Shown here one piece after another: positions 44,652 to 52,864 of a stretch of 64,000 bases of DNA. Within the stretch, counting starts at the first letter, position 1. Each line of letters begins with the position of its first letter. A program made the translations under genes and the position numbers. A model generated the notes under the pieces. That model was not told the DNA's origin, did not search any database, and worked only from the letters and a program-made list of their open reading frames with translations. The stretch is taken from assembly GCA_949001935.1 (NCBI GenBank), contig CARJLX010000004.1:48594-112593 (forward strand), written 5' to 3'. This stretch comes from an uncultured Eubacteriales bacterium. Lineage in GTDB: Bacteria; Bacillota; Clostridia; Christensenellales; UBA1242.

Positions 44652-45326
44652 TTAACCTCCAAAAATCCCCGCTATGAAATTACAAAATCTATCAAACCAA
44701 TTAGATTTTTTATCTATACCTGCTGGCACTCCATTCCCTTCTGGATAAGTTGGAAATAAATCGTTCATATTGCTAGCCGAGTCTAGCGTGCCAAGTTTCA
44801 AAAGATATTGATCAAGTTTAAGATTATATTCTGTCACAATATTGCTAAGTTCAACTGCATTATAAATTGTCCAAGAACCTAGGACACCCACAAGCAAGAT
44901 AAAAATTCCTATTTTAATTTTCTTTAAAAGTGGATTACTTCTTTTTTTTGCTTGAGGTTGTTTTTCAACCTTAAATATCTTTTCTTGTAATTCTTCACTG
45001 ATAGGTTCAATTAAATCATAGTTAGGAGTTTCTATAATGGAAGCACTTTCTTTAAACGACTTGACCTCTTGAGTTTGTGGAGGTGCAGTTTCAACCTTAT
45101 ACTCTCCGCCAAAAAAGTTGATTTGATTTTTTCCTACAACTTTACTGCTCTCACTTTGTTTTTTAGGCTCTTCTTTTTTTTGTGTATTTTGTTGCCTTAA
45201 ACGAGTTAAATTAACTTTTAAGTTTTCTCCCATTTTTTGACTATCTTGCCTAATAGTTTTGGGAGTTTGAGTTTCAATAAGAGTTTCTTTTTCAAGAAGT
45301 GCCGTTTTTATAGATTTTTCTTCCAT
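44652..45326 (-). CDS. FtsL-like septum protein with long cytoplasmic tail
   Basis: 224 residues from the ATG at 45326. About 137 charged, Gln/Lys/Glu-rich and probably disordered residues precede one membrane helix (IKIGIFILLVGVLGSWTIYNAV), followed by a short heptad-like segment (VELSNIVTEYNLKLDQYLLKL) and a 40-residue tail. Topology, single helix plus coiled coil, and position between rsmH and ftsI fit FtsL, the divisome linker, but the cytoplasmic part is far longer than the usual 30-50 residues and the coil is shorter. GGAGG lies 15 bases before this ATG; an in-frame TTG at 45341 directly abuts it, so the start is uncertain. Confidence 0.6.
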   Translation of the reverse strand: MEEKSIKTALLEKETLIETQTPKTIRQDSQKMGENLKVNLTRLRQQNTQKKEEPKKQSESSKVVGKNQINFFGGEYKVETAPPQTQEVKSFKESASIIETPNYDLIEPISEELQEKIFKVEKQPQAKKRSNPLLKKIKIGIFILLVGVLGSWTIYNAVELSNIVTEYNLKLDQYLLKLGTLDSASNMNDLFPTYPEGNGVPAGIDKKSNWFDRFCNFIAGIFGG

Positions 45327-45413
45327 AATATATATACTCAACCTCCTTTTAACTTATGATTTAAGTTCTTTTTAAATATTTTACATAAATTCGTCAAAAT
45401 TTACAAACTTTTT

Positions 45414-46343
45414 CTATATTTTTTCAATTATTCGAAGTTTTGCACTACTGCTTCTTGAGTTTTCTGCCAATTCCTCACTGCTAGCAACAATAGGTTTTCT
45501 TGTGATTGCTTTTGCAACTGCCTTATGCCCACAAATACATATAGGAATTTTAGGAGGACAGATACAATCTGTGCAAGCCTCTTTAAATACATTTTTTACA
45601 ATTCTATCTTCAAGGCTGTGAAAAGAAATAACCGCCATTCTTCCACCAGGTTTTAAAAATTTAATAAGTTGTGTCAAACAGTTTTCAAGACCGTCAAGCT
45701 CGCCATTAACCTCAATTCTTATAGCTTGAAAAGTTTGTTTACTAACTCCTCCACGCGAGTACAAAAGTTTTTTAGGAAAGGCTGATTCTATAATTTCTTT
45801 TAATTGAGTCGTTGTTTCAATAGGTTTATCTTTTCTAGCTTCTACAATTTTGTCAACAATGCGCTTAGCATTTGGCTCTTCACCATATTTATATAATATA
45901 TCTATAAGTTCTTCCCTTGTGTAGTTATTTATAACATAATAAGCATCTTTTTCTTGAGTTTTGTCCATACGCATATCAAGTTTGCCTTCATGCAAAAAAG
46001 AAAAACCTCTTTCTGCCGTATCTATTTGATATGAACTTATGCCAAGGTCTATTAAAATTCCATCAAGTTCATTATATTTATTTTCTTTCAACAACTCTGG
46101 GGCATTTTTATAATCATTATGAAAGATTTCTACAAAATCAAAGTTTTTTAATCTTTCTCCCGCAACCTTAACAGCGTCAATATCTTTATCAAAACCAATC
46201 AATTTCCCGCTTTTTAATCTTTTGCATATCTCGTTTGAATGTCCTGCCCCGCCTATTGTGCAGTCTACATAAACACCAGCGGGCTTAATATTAAGCCCGC
46301 TTATTACCTCATTTAATAAAACTGGTGTGTGTTTAAATTCCAT
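45414..46343 (-). CDS. rsmH: 16S rRNA (cytosine1402-N4)-methyltransferase
   Basis: SAM-dependent methyltransferase (formerly MraW) acting on 16S rRNA C1402. 309 residues, normal. HTPVLLNEVI opens the protein, the SAM loop is DCTIGGAGHS (about residues 28-37), and GILIDLGISSYQID, FSFLHEGKLDMRMD, RGGVSKQTFQAIRIEVNGE and ISFHSLEDRIVK follow in order. It contains a Cys-rich loop near the end (CTDCICPPKIPICICGHK). mraZ, which normally precedes it, is absent; a CvpA-like gene lies there instead, 26 bases upstream. Confidence 0.95.
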   Translation of the reverse strand: MEFKHTPVLLNEVISGLNIKPAGVYVDCTIGGAGHSNEICKRLKSGKLIGFDKDIDAVKVAGERLKNFDFVEIFHNDYKNAPELLKENKYNELDGILIDLGISSYQIDTAERGFSFLHEGKLDMRMDKTQEKDAYYVINNYTREELIDILYKYGEEPNAKRIVDKIVEARKDKPIETTTQLKEIIESAFPKKLLYSRGGVSKQTFQAIRIEVNGELDGLENCLTQLIKFLKPGGRMAVISFHSLEDRIVKNVFKEACTDCICPPKIPICICGHKAVAKAITRKPIVASSEELAENSRSSSAKLRIIEKI

Positions 46344-46369
46344 ATTTCCTCTTTTTGTATCAAAATTAT

Positions 46370-48904
46370 TTAACCTTGTAAACCTTGTAATAACTCAACA
46401 AAATTTACATCTTTATAAGTTCCATCCCCTCCTGGTTGTACAACAGTTGGGAATTTTTCTTGTAAATAATTAGTCATCACAGTAAAGGTTTCATTGAACA
46501 CCCCACCTTCGCTGTATGCGTTTTCTTTCATAATATCAAGCATATTCCCGACATGAGTTAAATCCAAATTTTCAAGTTTAACGGCTTCTCCGCTAGAAGT
46601 TTTATCTTTATAATCCTTATAGACATCAACAAAACTACCAATAACATCTGCAACTTGATTTGCTTGCAAGCCCAAATCTTGAACCTTAGATAAATCTATA
46701 GAAAGATTTGCATTTGTTAGAAGATTATTAATTGCATTTGTTGCAAGTGTTAAAAGTTGATTTGCCAAGTTTTGAGTAGACTTTGCAAGAAGCATAGGTT
46801 CAACTATACTTGATAGTTTTTCACTATCAAGGGCAAGAACAAGATTCTCTGGACCATTTTCAGCAAATAACACTCTAAGTGCTGTAGTATCATTTACTGG
46901 CATTCCTTGAAGTCTTGTTAAAATTGTGCTGAGCTGTGTTAAATCATCCTCCCAAAGCTCGTAAGTTGTAAGTTCATTAAAGTTAATCTGTCCACCCTCA
47001 AGACCTTTTATTAACCCTTCAACTAATAGTGACTTTGTAGGTTCAACTTGATATAAAGGCAAGATAACTTTTGACAAGAATTTTTCATCCTTAACACTTT
47101 CTTTTGCCATAAACTCAAAGATTTCAACTACCTGAATTGTATTATCTTTAAGAAGGTCATACATTCCACTTTCTCTTAGAAGTTCCATAGAAGGAAGATA
47201 AATGTCTTTAAAAAGGTTTGTATAACTTTCTACTGTTTTTAACTCTCCATTAACATCTTTAATTTGTTGTTCTGGAAGAGTAAACTTATTATCCTCTAGC
47301 AATTTTTCTATAATTGGTTCTCCTTCAGCATTTACAAACAATGGATTAGTTCTTAAAAGATCAACCATAGAGCCAAGATTTGTGAATATCGAATTTAGGT
47401 TATATTCATTATTTTTATTTAAAAGTACAAGTGGATCATTCAATATTGCATCTAATTCCACTTCATCCATAAGTTTTTGCGCACTTCTCATTGCACCTGC
47501 AAGATTTTTTGCAACGCCATCCCAAGTTTCATCTGTCCAAAGTTTAGTATTTGCGCTAACTTTCTCGCCTTCTACCATCATACCCATAACAATATTGGCA
47601 AATGGTTCTGCTCCAGCTCTTAAAATATTCATATCAAAAATTTTAACAAGACCAGTTTGAAAAACTTCAAAATTTTCATCTTTTGCAAGCACTTTAATTA
47701 TATTTGCTAATGATTTATCTTGCAAAGTATTAATTTGATCAATAACACCATTTTGGCTAAAACTCTTGATAACCTCATAAATATCTAAAATATCATGAGT
47801 TAAATATTTATGCATATCTATATTATCATTTAATGATTTTCTAACGGCATCTAAAATATCAACAAACTCGCCCAAATCTTCAGGTTTAATAAATTGATTG
47901 TTATCGTAATTTTTTATTATATCTGTTAACAAATCTACTGCAACTGTTTTATAAATTCCACTTTCAAGAACTTTGTTTACAATTGGATCTATTTTTTCAA
48001 AGTTTATATTAGAGAAGTTTTTGTCAAAACCCTCACTCCCTATTTTTGAAATTTGATTGTAAGCATCATAAATTCTCCAATAAGAATCAATTTCACTTCT
48101 AATCTTGACTTTAGTCCCCTCTATTTCAACTTGTGCATAGTAATCAAATAAAGCATCATCTAATCCAAACACCCCACCAAGAAAACCAAATGCAGAATTA
48201 TTAAATGCATTAAGTGTATCAACAGCCTCTTGTGGAAGATTATTCGTTATTATATTGCCTGTTGTTAAATCGCTATTATCTGGCAAAGTATTATCTATTT
48301 CTTCAGCCATTGTGCTTGCAGATGGCGTTTCAATAAAATAATCCCCTTCTGTCATCAAAGTGCCAGCAAGTCCACAAAGTGAAGTGAACGGCATAAAAAC
48401 AAATATACCTATAACAAGGGTTTTTACAGCTCCAACAAGTCCACCAAACAAGCGATGTTTTTTAGGTTTACTACCATCAGGATTTTTCTTATCTCTAAGA
48501 AAGGCAACAGCAATAATCTTATAAATAATATAAATAACAAATTGCACAGCCATCATCATAAGAAGAAAAACTACGACATTAAATAAAGCTGCAGGTAACC
48601 CCTCAATTAAAGGTTGAAGATTTGGAGCACTTTCAATCAAAGATTTAACTTGTTCAATATTCATAATTTCATCTACAAACATTTTCCCAAGTGTTTTAGT
48701 TGTTTCTCCTGATGAAACTTGAATATTTAATATTGCATTTGTGACAAGTGTTGTTGTAAAGAAAGCCACAACTGCTCCAACAAGTGCAAAAATCAAATTG
48801 ACAGAACTTCTCTTAAGCCCTCTCCAAAAGCCAATAAAAAAACCTACGACAAGCATTAAAGTAAAAGTAATATTAATAATAAGTGCAATCATTGCGTAAG
48901 ACAT
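46370..48904 (-). CDS. CvpA-like membrane protein with a very long C-terminal domain
   Basis: 844 residues. The first 180 hold four hydrophobic segments (about 5-28, 35-60, 105-135, 158-185) with the GFFIGFWRGLKRSSVNL pattern of CvpA-type proteins. The remaining 650 residues are hydrophilic, helix-rich and dominated by Asn, Leu, Glu and Asp, without a membrane return or known motif. CvpA itself has about 160 residues, so the long domain is new to me. GGAGGAG precedes the ATG. It opens the operon with rsmH, the FtsL-like gene and the PBP, which suggests an envelope or division role. Confidence 0.6.
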   Translation of the reverse strand: MSYAMIALIINITFTLMLVVGFFIGFWRGLKRSSVNLIFALVGAVVAFFTTTLVTNAILNIQVSSGETTKTLGKMFVDEIMNIEQVKSLIESAPNLQPLIEGLPAALFNVVVFLLMMMAVQFVIYIIYKIIAVAFLRDKKNPDGSKPKKHRLFGGLVGAVKTLVIGIFVFMPFTSLCGLAGTLMTEGDYFIETPSASTMAEEIDNTLPDNSDLTTGNIITNNLPQEAVDTLNAFNNSAFGFLGGVFGLDDALFDYYAQVEIEGTKVKIRSEIDSYWRIYDAYNQISKIGSEGFDKNFSNINFEKIDPIVNKVLESGIYKTVAVDLLTDIIKNYDNNQFIKPEDLGEFVDILDAVRKSLNDNIDMHKYLTHDILDIYEVIKSFSQNGVIDQINTLQDKSLANIIKVLAKDENFEVFQTGLVKIFDMNILRAGAEPFANIVMGMMVEGEKVSANTKLWTDETWDGVAKNLAGAMRSAQKLMDEVELDAILNDPLVLLNKNNEYNLNSIFTNLGSMVDLLRTNPLFVNAEGEPIIEKLLEDNKFTLPEQQIKDVNGELKTVESYTNLFKDIYLPSMELLRESGMYDLLKDNTIQVVEIFEFMAKESVKDEKFLSKVILPLYQVEPTKSLLVEGLIKGLEGGQINFNELTTYELWEDDLTQLSTILTRLQGMPVNDTTALRVLFAENGPENLVLALDSEKLSSIVEPMLLAKSTQNLANQLLTLATNAINNLLTNANLSIDLSKVQDLGLQANQVADVIGSFVDVYKDYKDKTSSGEAVKLENLDLTHVGNMLDIMKENAYSEGGVFNETFTVMTNYLQEKFPTVVQPGGDGTYKDVNFVELLQGLQG

Positions 48905-48933
48905 AATACTCCTCCTAAAATAATCTCTAATTA

Positions 48934-48962
48934 ATATTAACCTTTTTTAGAAAATTTTTCAA
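48934..48962 (-). promoter_or_regulatory. Promoter of the CvpA-rsmH-ftsI operon
   Basis: On the minus strand TTGAAA (48957-48962), 17 bases, TAATAT (48934-48939). Confidence 0.6.
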
Positions 48963-49045
48963 GTCATTTAAAAACAAAATAAGCACAGCTTTTAACTTTT
49001 TTAATAATTTTACACAGCTAAAGACAATATTCTTGTATATATAAC

Positions 49046-49073
49046 AAAAAAACCGCCTCTTTAGGCAGTTTTT
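49046..49073 (-). terminator. Terminator of the heat-shock operon
   Basis: On the minus strand AAAAACTGCCT, loop AAAG, AGGCGGTTTTTTT, directly at the dnaJ stop codon. Confidence 0.8.
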
Positions 49074-50190
49074 ATAAATCTTTAGTTTTATCTAAATATT
49101 GTTTATATTTATGGTAATTATCACCAATCATACTTTCAAGTTCTTGCAATTTTTTCTTAGTTGCATTATCAAGTTTTTTTGGAGGCTCTGCCTTGATTGT
49201 AACAAGCATATCACCATAATAATCTTTGTATAATGCTTTTACACCTCTATTTTTAAGTCGCATAACTGTTCCACTTGAAGTAAGCTCAGGAATAGTCAAA
49301 GTATATGCACCTTTAAGTGTAGGAATTTCTACCTTACCACCTAAAAGTGTGGTTGTGAATGGCAGATATAAATCTAAGAAAATATCTATACCTTTTCTTA
49401 CCAAAACTTTATGTGGTGCTATTGAAATGCGAACATTAAGATCTCCATTAATTCCTTCCCTCATTGGAGCGTTACCTTCTCCACGCATGCGAAGAACTTG
49501 TCCTTCATCTATACCAGCAGGCACTTTAAGTTTAACTGTTTTGCTAACTTTTTTAACACCTTTTCCATTACATGTTGCACATTTTTCTTTTATTATACGA
49601 CCTGTTCCATTACAACGCCCACAAGCACCTTCCCTTATCGTTGTACCAAACATTGTATTTTGTTGAAAACGTACACGACCACTACCTTTACAATCTGGGC
49701 AGGTAGAAAATTCTTTACCACCTTTTGCACCTGTTCCATTACAGTCAGAACATTTGTCTTGTTTATTGACATTAATAAGTTTTTCACAACCAAAAACTGC
49801 TTCATTAAACTGAAGATTGATTTCGATATTTATATCTTGACCACGTTCTTGAACTCGCTCCTGACCGCCTCCAAAAGCAGAGAAAATATCTGAAAATATA
49901 TCAGAAAAGCCTCCGCCTCCGCCAGAAAAGAAATCACCAAAACCGCCACCTGCACCGCCTCCAAATTGAGGACCATCAGCCGAACCATATTGATCATAAT
50001 TTGCACGTTTTTTAGGATCTCCTAAAACTTCATAAGCTTCATTAATTTCCTTAAATTTATTTGCAGCTTCTTCAGTTTTATTTAGGTCAGGATGATATTT
50101 TTTTGCAAGCCTACGATAAGACGATTTTATCTCGTCCTCACTTGCACCCTTCTCAACTCCTAAAATTGAATAATAATCTTTATTTGTCAT
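49072..50190 (-). CDS. dnaJ: Chaperone protein DnaJ
   Basis: Hsp40 co-chaperone that stimulates DnaK's ATPase and delivers substrates. 372 residues. The J domain carries HPD in KKYHPDLNK (about residue 33), then a Gly/Phe-rich linker (residues 75-110), four zinc-finger repeats CSDCNGTG, CPDCKGSG, CGRCNGTG and CATCNGKG (about 147-210), and the C-terminal substrate domains. AAAGGA precedes the ATG. It is the last gene of the operon and is separated from dnaK by a hydrolase gene and two structured elements. Confidence 0.95.
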   Translation of the reverse strand: MTNKDYYSILGVEKGASEDEIKSSYRRLAKKYHPDLNKTEEAANKFKEINEAYEVLGDPKKRANYDQYGSADGPQFGGGAGGGFGDFFSGGGGGFSDIFSDIFSAFGGGQERVQERGQDINIEINLQFNEAVFGCEKLINVNKQDKCSDCNGTGAKGGKEFSTCPDCKGSGRVRFQQNTMFGTTIREGACGRCNGTGRIIKEKCATCNGKGVKKVSKTVKLKVPAGIDEGQVLRMRGEGNAPMREGINGDLNVRISIAPHKVLVRKGIDIFLDLYLPFTTTLLGGKVEIPTLKGAYTLTIPELTSSGTVMRLKNRGVKALYKDYYGDMLVTIKAEPPKKLDNATKKKLQELESMIGDNYHKYKQYLDKTKDL

Positions 50191-50211
50191 TGTTTAATCC
50201 TTTTTTTAAAC

Positions 50212-50238
50212 CTTACTTTTCTTTTAAAGAAAAGTAAG
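50212..50238. repeat. Dispersed A/T-rich palindrome, copy 4 (upstream of dnaJ)
   Basis: CTTACTTTTCTTT, T, and the perfect complement, 13-base arms. Read towards dnaJ the left flank is TTTTCTTTTG, as at copies 1 and 2. Confidence 0.65.
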
Positions 50239-50325
50239 CAAAAGAAAACTCTTATTGCGATAGCACAACAGCCTTGCAGTTGAACTATCACAAAAATAAA
50301 TTTTACTTTTTACTTTATTAAAACT

Positions 50326-50838
50326 TTACATTACTATTGATTCTTCACCAAATATTCTTTTACACATTCTTTCAAAATGCATAGGTGATATATTTGGATT
50401 TTTTGATGCACTACCACAGCAATTTTTAATAAAATGAGGTTGAAAGCCATGGTCAAAAAATTGATAGCCTATCGCAAGCACACAAGCATCATAATCAGTT
50501 CCACAAATATATATTTCATCTTGAAGTGGTGTGAAAACTTTTTTACCTATCTTAAATTTGTCCCCGCAAAACATTCTATCTTTAAGCCCATAAGTTTCTT
50601 TTTCAATAATTTTTATAGTTGGTGGCAAATCTATTGCAAAATCTGTAAGTTTACTTCTTTTCATTTTATTCCAATCTAAATATTCAACAAACTGACTTGC
50701 AGGATGATTTATAAACTTAGTCGCAAAAATTTCATCAAATTTTTGATTTTTAAGCAAATTTTCAATATTTTCAATCAAAAACTTGTTGTTATTGTTGATA
50801 AAACCCTTTTGCATATCTACAATCAATAATACTTTCAT
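50326..50838 (-). CDS. Isochorismatase-like cysteine hydrolase
   Basis: 170 residues of the isochorismatase/nicotinamidase fold. The catalytic triad is visible: Asp8 in LLIVDMQKG, a Lys in IIEKETYG (about residue 80), and Cys in ICGTDYDACVLA (about residue 118), with the preceding loop in the usual form. FINHPASQF matches the substrate-side loop of the family. Substrates range from nicotinamide to isochorismate and cannot be told from sequence. It is placed between dnaK and dnaJ on the same strand, where these two are normally adjacent, and is flanked by the constant-loop hairpin and the palindromic repeat. Confidence 0.8.
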   Translation of the reverse strand: MKVLLIVDMQKGFINNNNKFLIENIENLLKNQKFDEIFATKFINHPASQFVEYLDWNKMKRSKLTDFAIDLPPTIKIIEKETYGLKDRMFCGDKFKIGKKVFTPLQDEIYICGTDYDACVLAIGYQFFDHGFQPHFIKNCCGSASKNPNISPMHFERMCKRIFGEESIVM

Positions 50839-50906
50839 TTGTTATTCCTTTTCATAACCTTAACTCAAACCACACTTTCAAAACATAAATACATTAGAAT
50901 TTTCTG

Positions 50907-50967
50907 TTAAGGTGTTAAATCCTCGTAGTCTTTACCTACAATCAACGAGGAAATTTACACCTTAACA
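50907..50967. repeat. Constant-loop hairpin, copy B (after dnaK)
   Basis: GTTAAGGTGT (50907-50916) pairs with 50958-50967, and TCCTC (50921-50925) with GAGGA (50948-50952), separated by a small internal loop. The 22-base loop starts GTAGTCTTTACCTACAA and matches the loop of 14405-14460 at 18 of 22 positions, although the stems differ. It ends 13 bases after the dnaK stop on the minus strand. Confidence 0.7.
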
Positions 50968-50980
50968 AACTTATCCTATA

Positions 50981-52804
50981 TTATTCAACATCAACAACAT
51001 CTGGGTCGCTATCGTTTCCACCATTGTTTGTGTTGTTGTTTGTTTCTGCCCCAGCATTTGCTTGTTGTGCATTTTGATACATCTTTGAGAAAACTTCATT
51101 TGAAACATTAGTAAGTTCTTCAAGACCTTTCTTTAATACTTCAACATCCTCGCTCTCAAAATCCTTCTTAGCCTTTTCTACTGCATCTTCAAGTTTTTTC
51201 TTGTCATCAGCAGAAAGTTTATCACCATTTTCTTTAAGCATTTTTTCTATTGAATAAACCATATTGTCTGCGTTATTCTTTGTTTCTACAAACTCTTTAC
51301 GCTTTTTGTCTTCTTCTGCGTGTGCTTCAGCCTCTTTGATAGCCTTTTCAATATCTTCTTCTTTAAGGTTTGAAGAAGCAGTAATTGTTATCTTTTGTTC
51401 CTTGTTTGTTCCAAGGTCTTTTGCTGAAACATTGACAATTCCATTTGCATCGATATCAAAAGTCACTTCAATTTGAGGTACACCGCGTGGTGCTGGTGGA
51501 ATATCTGTTAATTGGAATCTTCCAAGAGTTTTGTTTTGAGCAGCAAATTCGCGTTCACCTTGAAGAACATGAATATCTACTCCAGGTTGGTTATCTGCAG
51601 CTGTTGAGAACACTTGAGATTTTCTTGTAGGAATAGTTGTATTTCTTTCAATAAGTTTTGTGAAAACTCCGCCTAAAGTTTCTATACCAAGTGAAAGTGG
51701 TGTTACATCAAGAAGGAGTACATCTTTAACTTCTCCGCCAAGCACGCCTGCTTGAATTGCTGCTCCAACTGCTACGCATTCATCTGGGTTGATACCCTTG
51801 TATGGCTCTTTACCGATAAAGTTTTTAACTGCTTCAACAACTGCAGGTATACGAGTTGAACCACCTACCAAAACAACTTTGTCTACTTGATTTTTATCAA
51901 GTTTAGCATCTTTAAGTGCTTTTACTGTACAATCAATAGTCTCTTTCACTAAATCTTCTGTGATAGCATCAAACTTAGCACGAGAAAGGTCATATTCCAT
52001 ATGTTTAGGGCCTGTTGCATCGGCAGAAATAAATGGAAGGCTAATCTTTGTCATAGGTGTTGCAGAAAGATCAATCTTTGCCTTTTCTGCTTCATCCTTT
52101 AATCTTTGCATTGCAAGTTTATCTTTAGAAAGGTCGATATTGTTTGTCTTTTTAAATTCTTCAACAAGAAGATCAATAATACGATTATCAAAATCGTCTC
52201 CGCCTAATCTTGTATTTCCGTTTGTTGAAAGAACTTCAAATACGCCATCACCAATTTCAAGAATAGATACATCGAATGTACCACCACCAAGGTCATAAAC
52301 CAAAATCTTTTGGTTAGAATTTTCTCCTTTGTCAAGTCCATAAGCAAGCGCTGCAGCAGTTGGCTCATTGATAATACGAAGCACCTCGAGACCTGCAATT
52401 TTACCTGCATCCTTAGTTGCTTGGCGTTGAGAGTCATTAAAGTAAGCAGGCACGGTGATAACAGCTTGTGTAACTGTTCCACCTAAATAAGCCTCTGCAT
52501 CTGCTTTTAGCTTTGAAAGAATCATTGCAGAAACTTCCTGTGGAGAATACTCCTTGCCATTCAAACTTGCTTTATAGTTTGTACCCATTTCTCTTTTGAT
52601 AGAGCGAATTGTGTTGTCAGCATTTACAATTGCTTGACGCTTTGCAACTTTACCAACAAGTCTTTCTCCCTCTTTAGTATAAGCTACGATAGAAGGGGTT
52701 GTTCTATCTCCTTCTGCATTTGCGATAACTGTTGGTTTTCCACCTTCCATAACAGCTACGCATGAATTTGTTGTTCCTAAGTCAATTCCAATAATTTTAC
52801 TCAT
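50981..52804 (-). CDS. dnaK: Chaperone protein DnaK (Hsp70)
   Basis: ATP-dependent foldase. 607 residues. The ATG at 52804 is chosen for AAGGAG upstream and the conserved start MSKIIGIDLGTTNSC. The nucleotide-binding domain shows DLGGGTFDVSIL, GGDDFDNRI and VGGSTRIPAV; the substrate domain has LLLDVTPLSLGIET; the C-terminal lid is followed by an Asn/Gly-rich linker ending in the acidic DPDVVDVE, the usual EEVD-like bacterial end. It lies 60 bases after grpE in the HrcA-controlled operon. A structured element follows its stop codon. Confidence 0.97.
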   Translation of the reverse strand: MSKIIGIDLGTTNSCVAVMEGGKPTVIANAEGDRTTPSIVAYTKEGERLVGKVAKRQAIVNADNTIRSIKREMGTNYKASLNGKEYSPQEVSAMILSKLKADAEAYLGGTVTQAVITVPAYFNDSQRQATKDAGKIAGLEVLRIINEPTAAALAYGLDKGENSNQKILVYDLGGGTFDVSILEIGDGVFEVLSTNGNTRLGGDDFDNRIIDLLVEEFKKTNNIDLSKDKLAMQRLKDEAEKAKIDLSATPMTKISLPFISADATGPKHMEYDLSRAKFDAITEDLVKETIDCTVKALKDAKLDKNQVDKVVLVGGSTRIPAVVEAVKNFIGKEPYKGINPDECVAVGAAIQAGVLGGEVKDVLLLDVTPLSLGIETLGGVFTKLIERNTTIPTRKSQVFSTAADNQPGVDIHVLQGEREFAAQNKTLGRFQLTDIPPAPRGVPQIEVTFDIDANGIVNVSAKDLGTNKEQKITITASSNLKEEDIEKAIKEAEAHAEEDKKRKEFVETKNNADNMVYSIEKMLKENGDKLSADDKKKLEDAVEKAKKDFESEDVEVLKKGLEELTNVSNEVFSKMYQNAQQANAGAETNNNTNNGGNDSDPDVVDVE

Positions 52805-52864
52805 AATTTTTAATCTCCTTTTTGTGTGCCTTAGCACCTTATTTTAATTTATTTTTTATTATTT

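Noticed and set aside
14405..50967. Integron attC sites or a REP/MITE mobile repeat
   Set aside because: The stems are unrelated between copies, there are no cassette-type core sites, no integrase or REP transposase is in the window, and no target duplications are seen.
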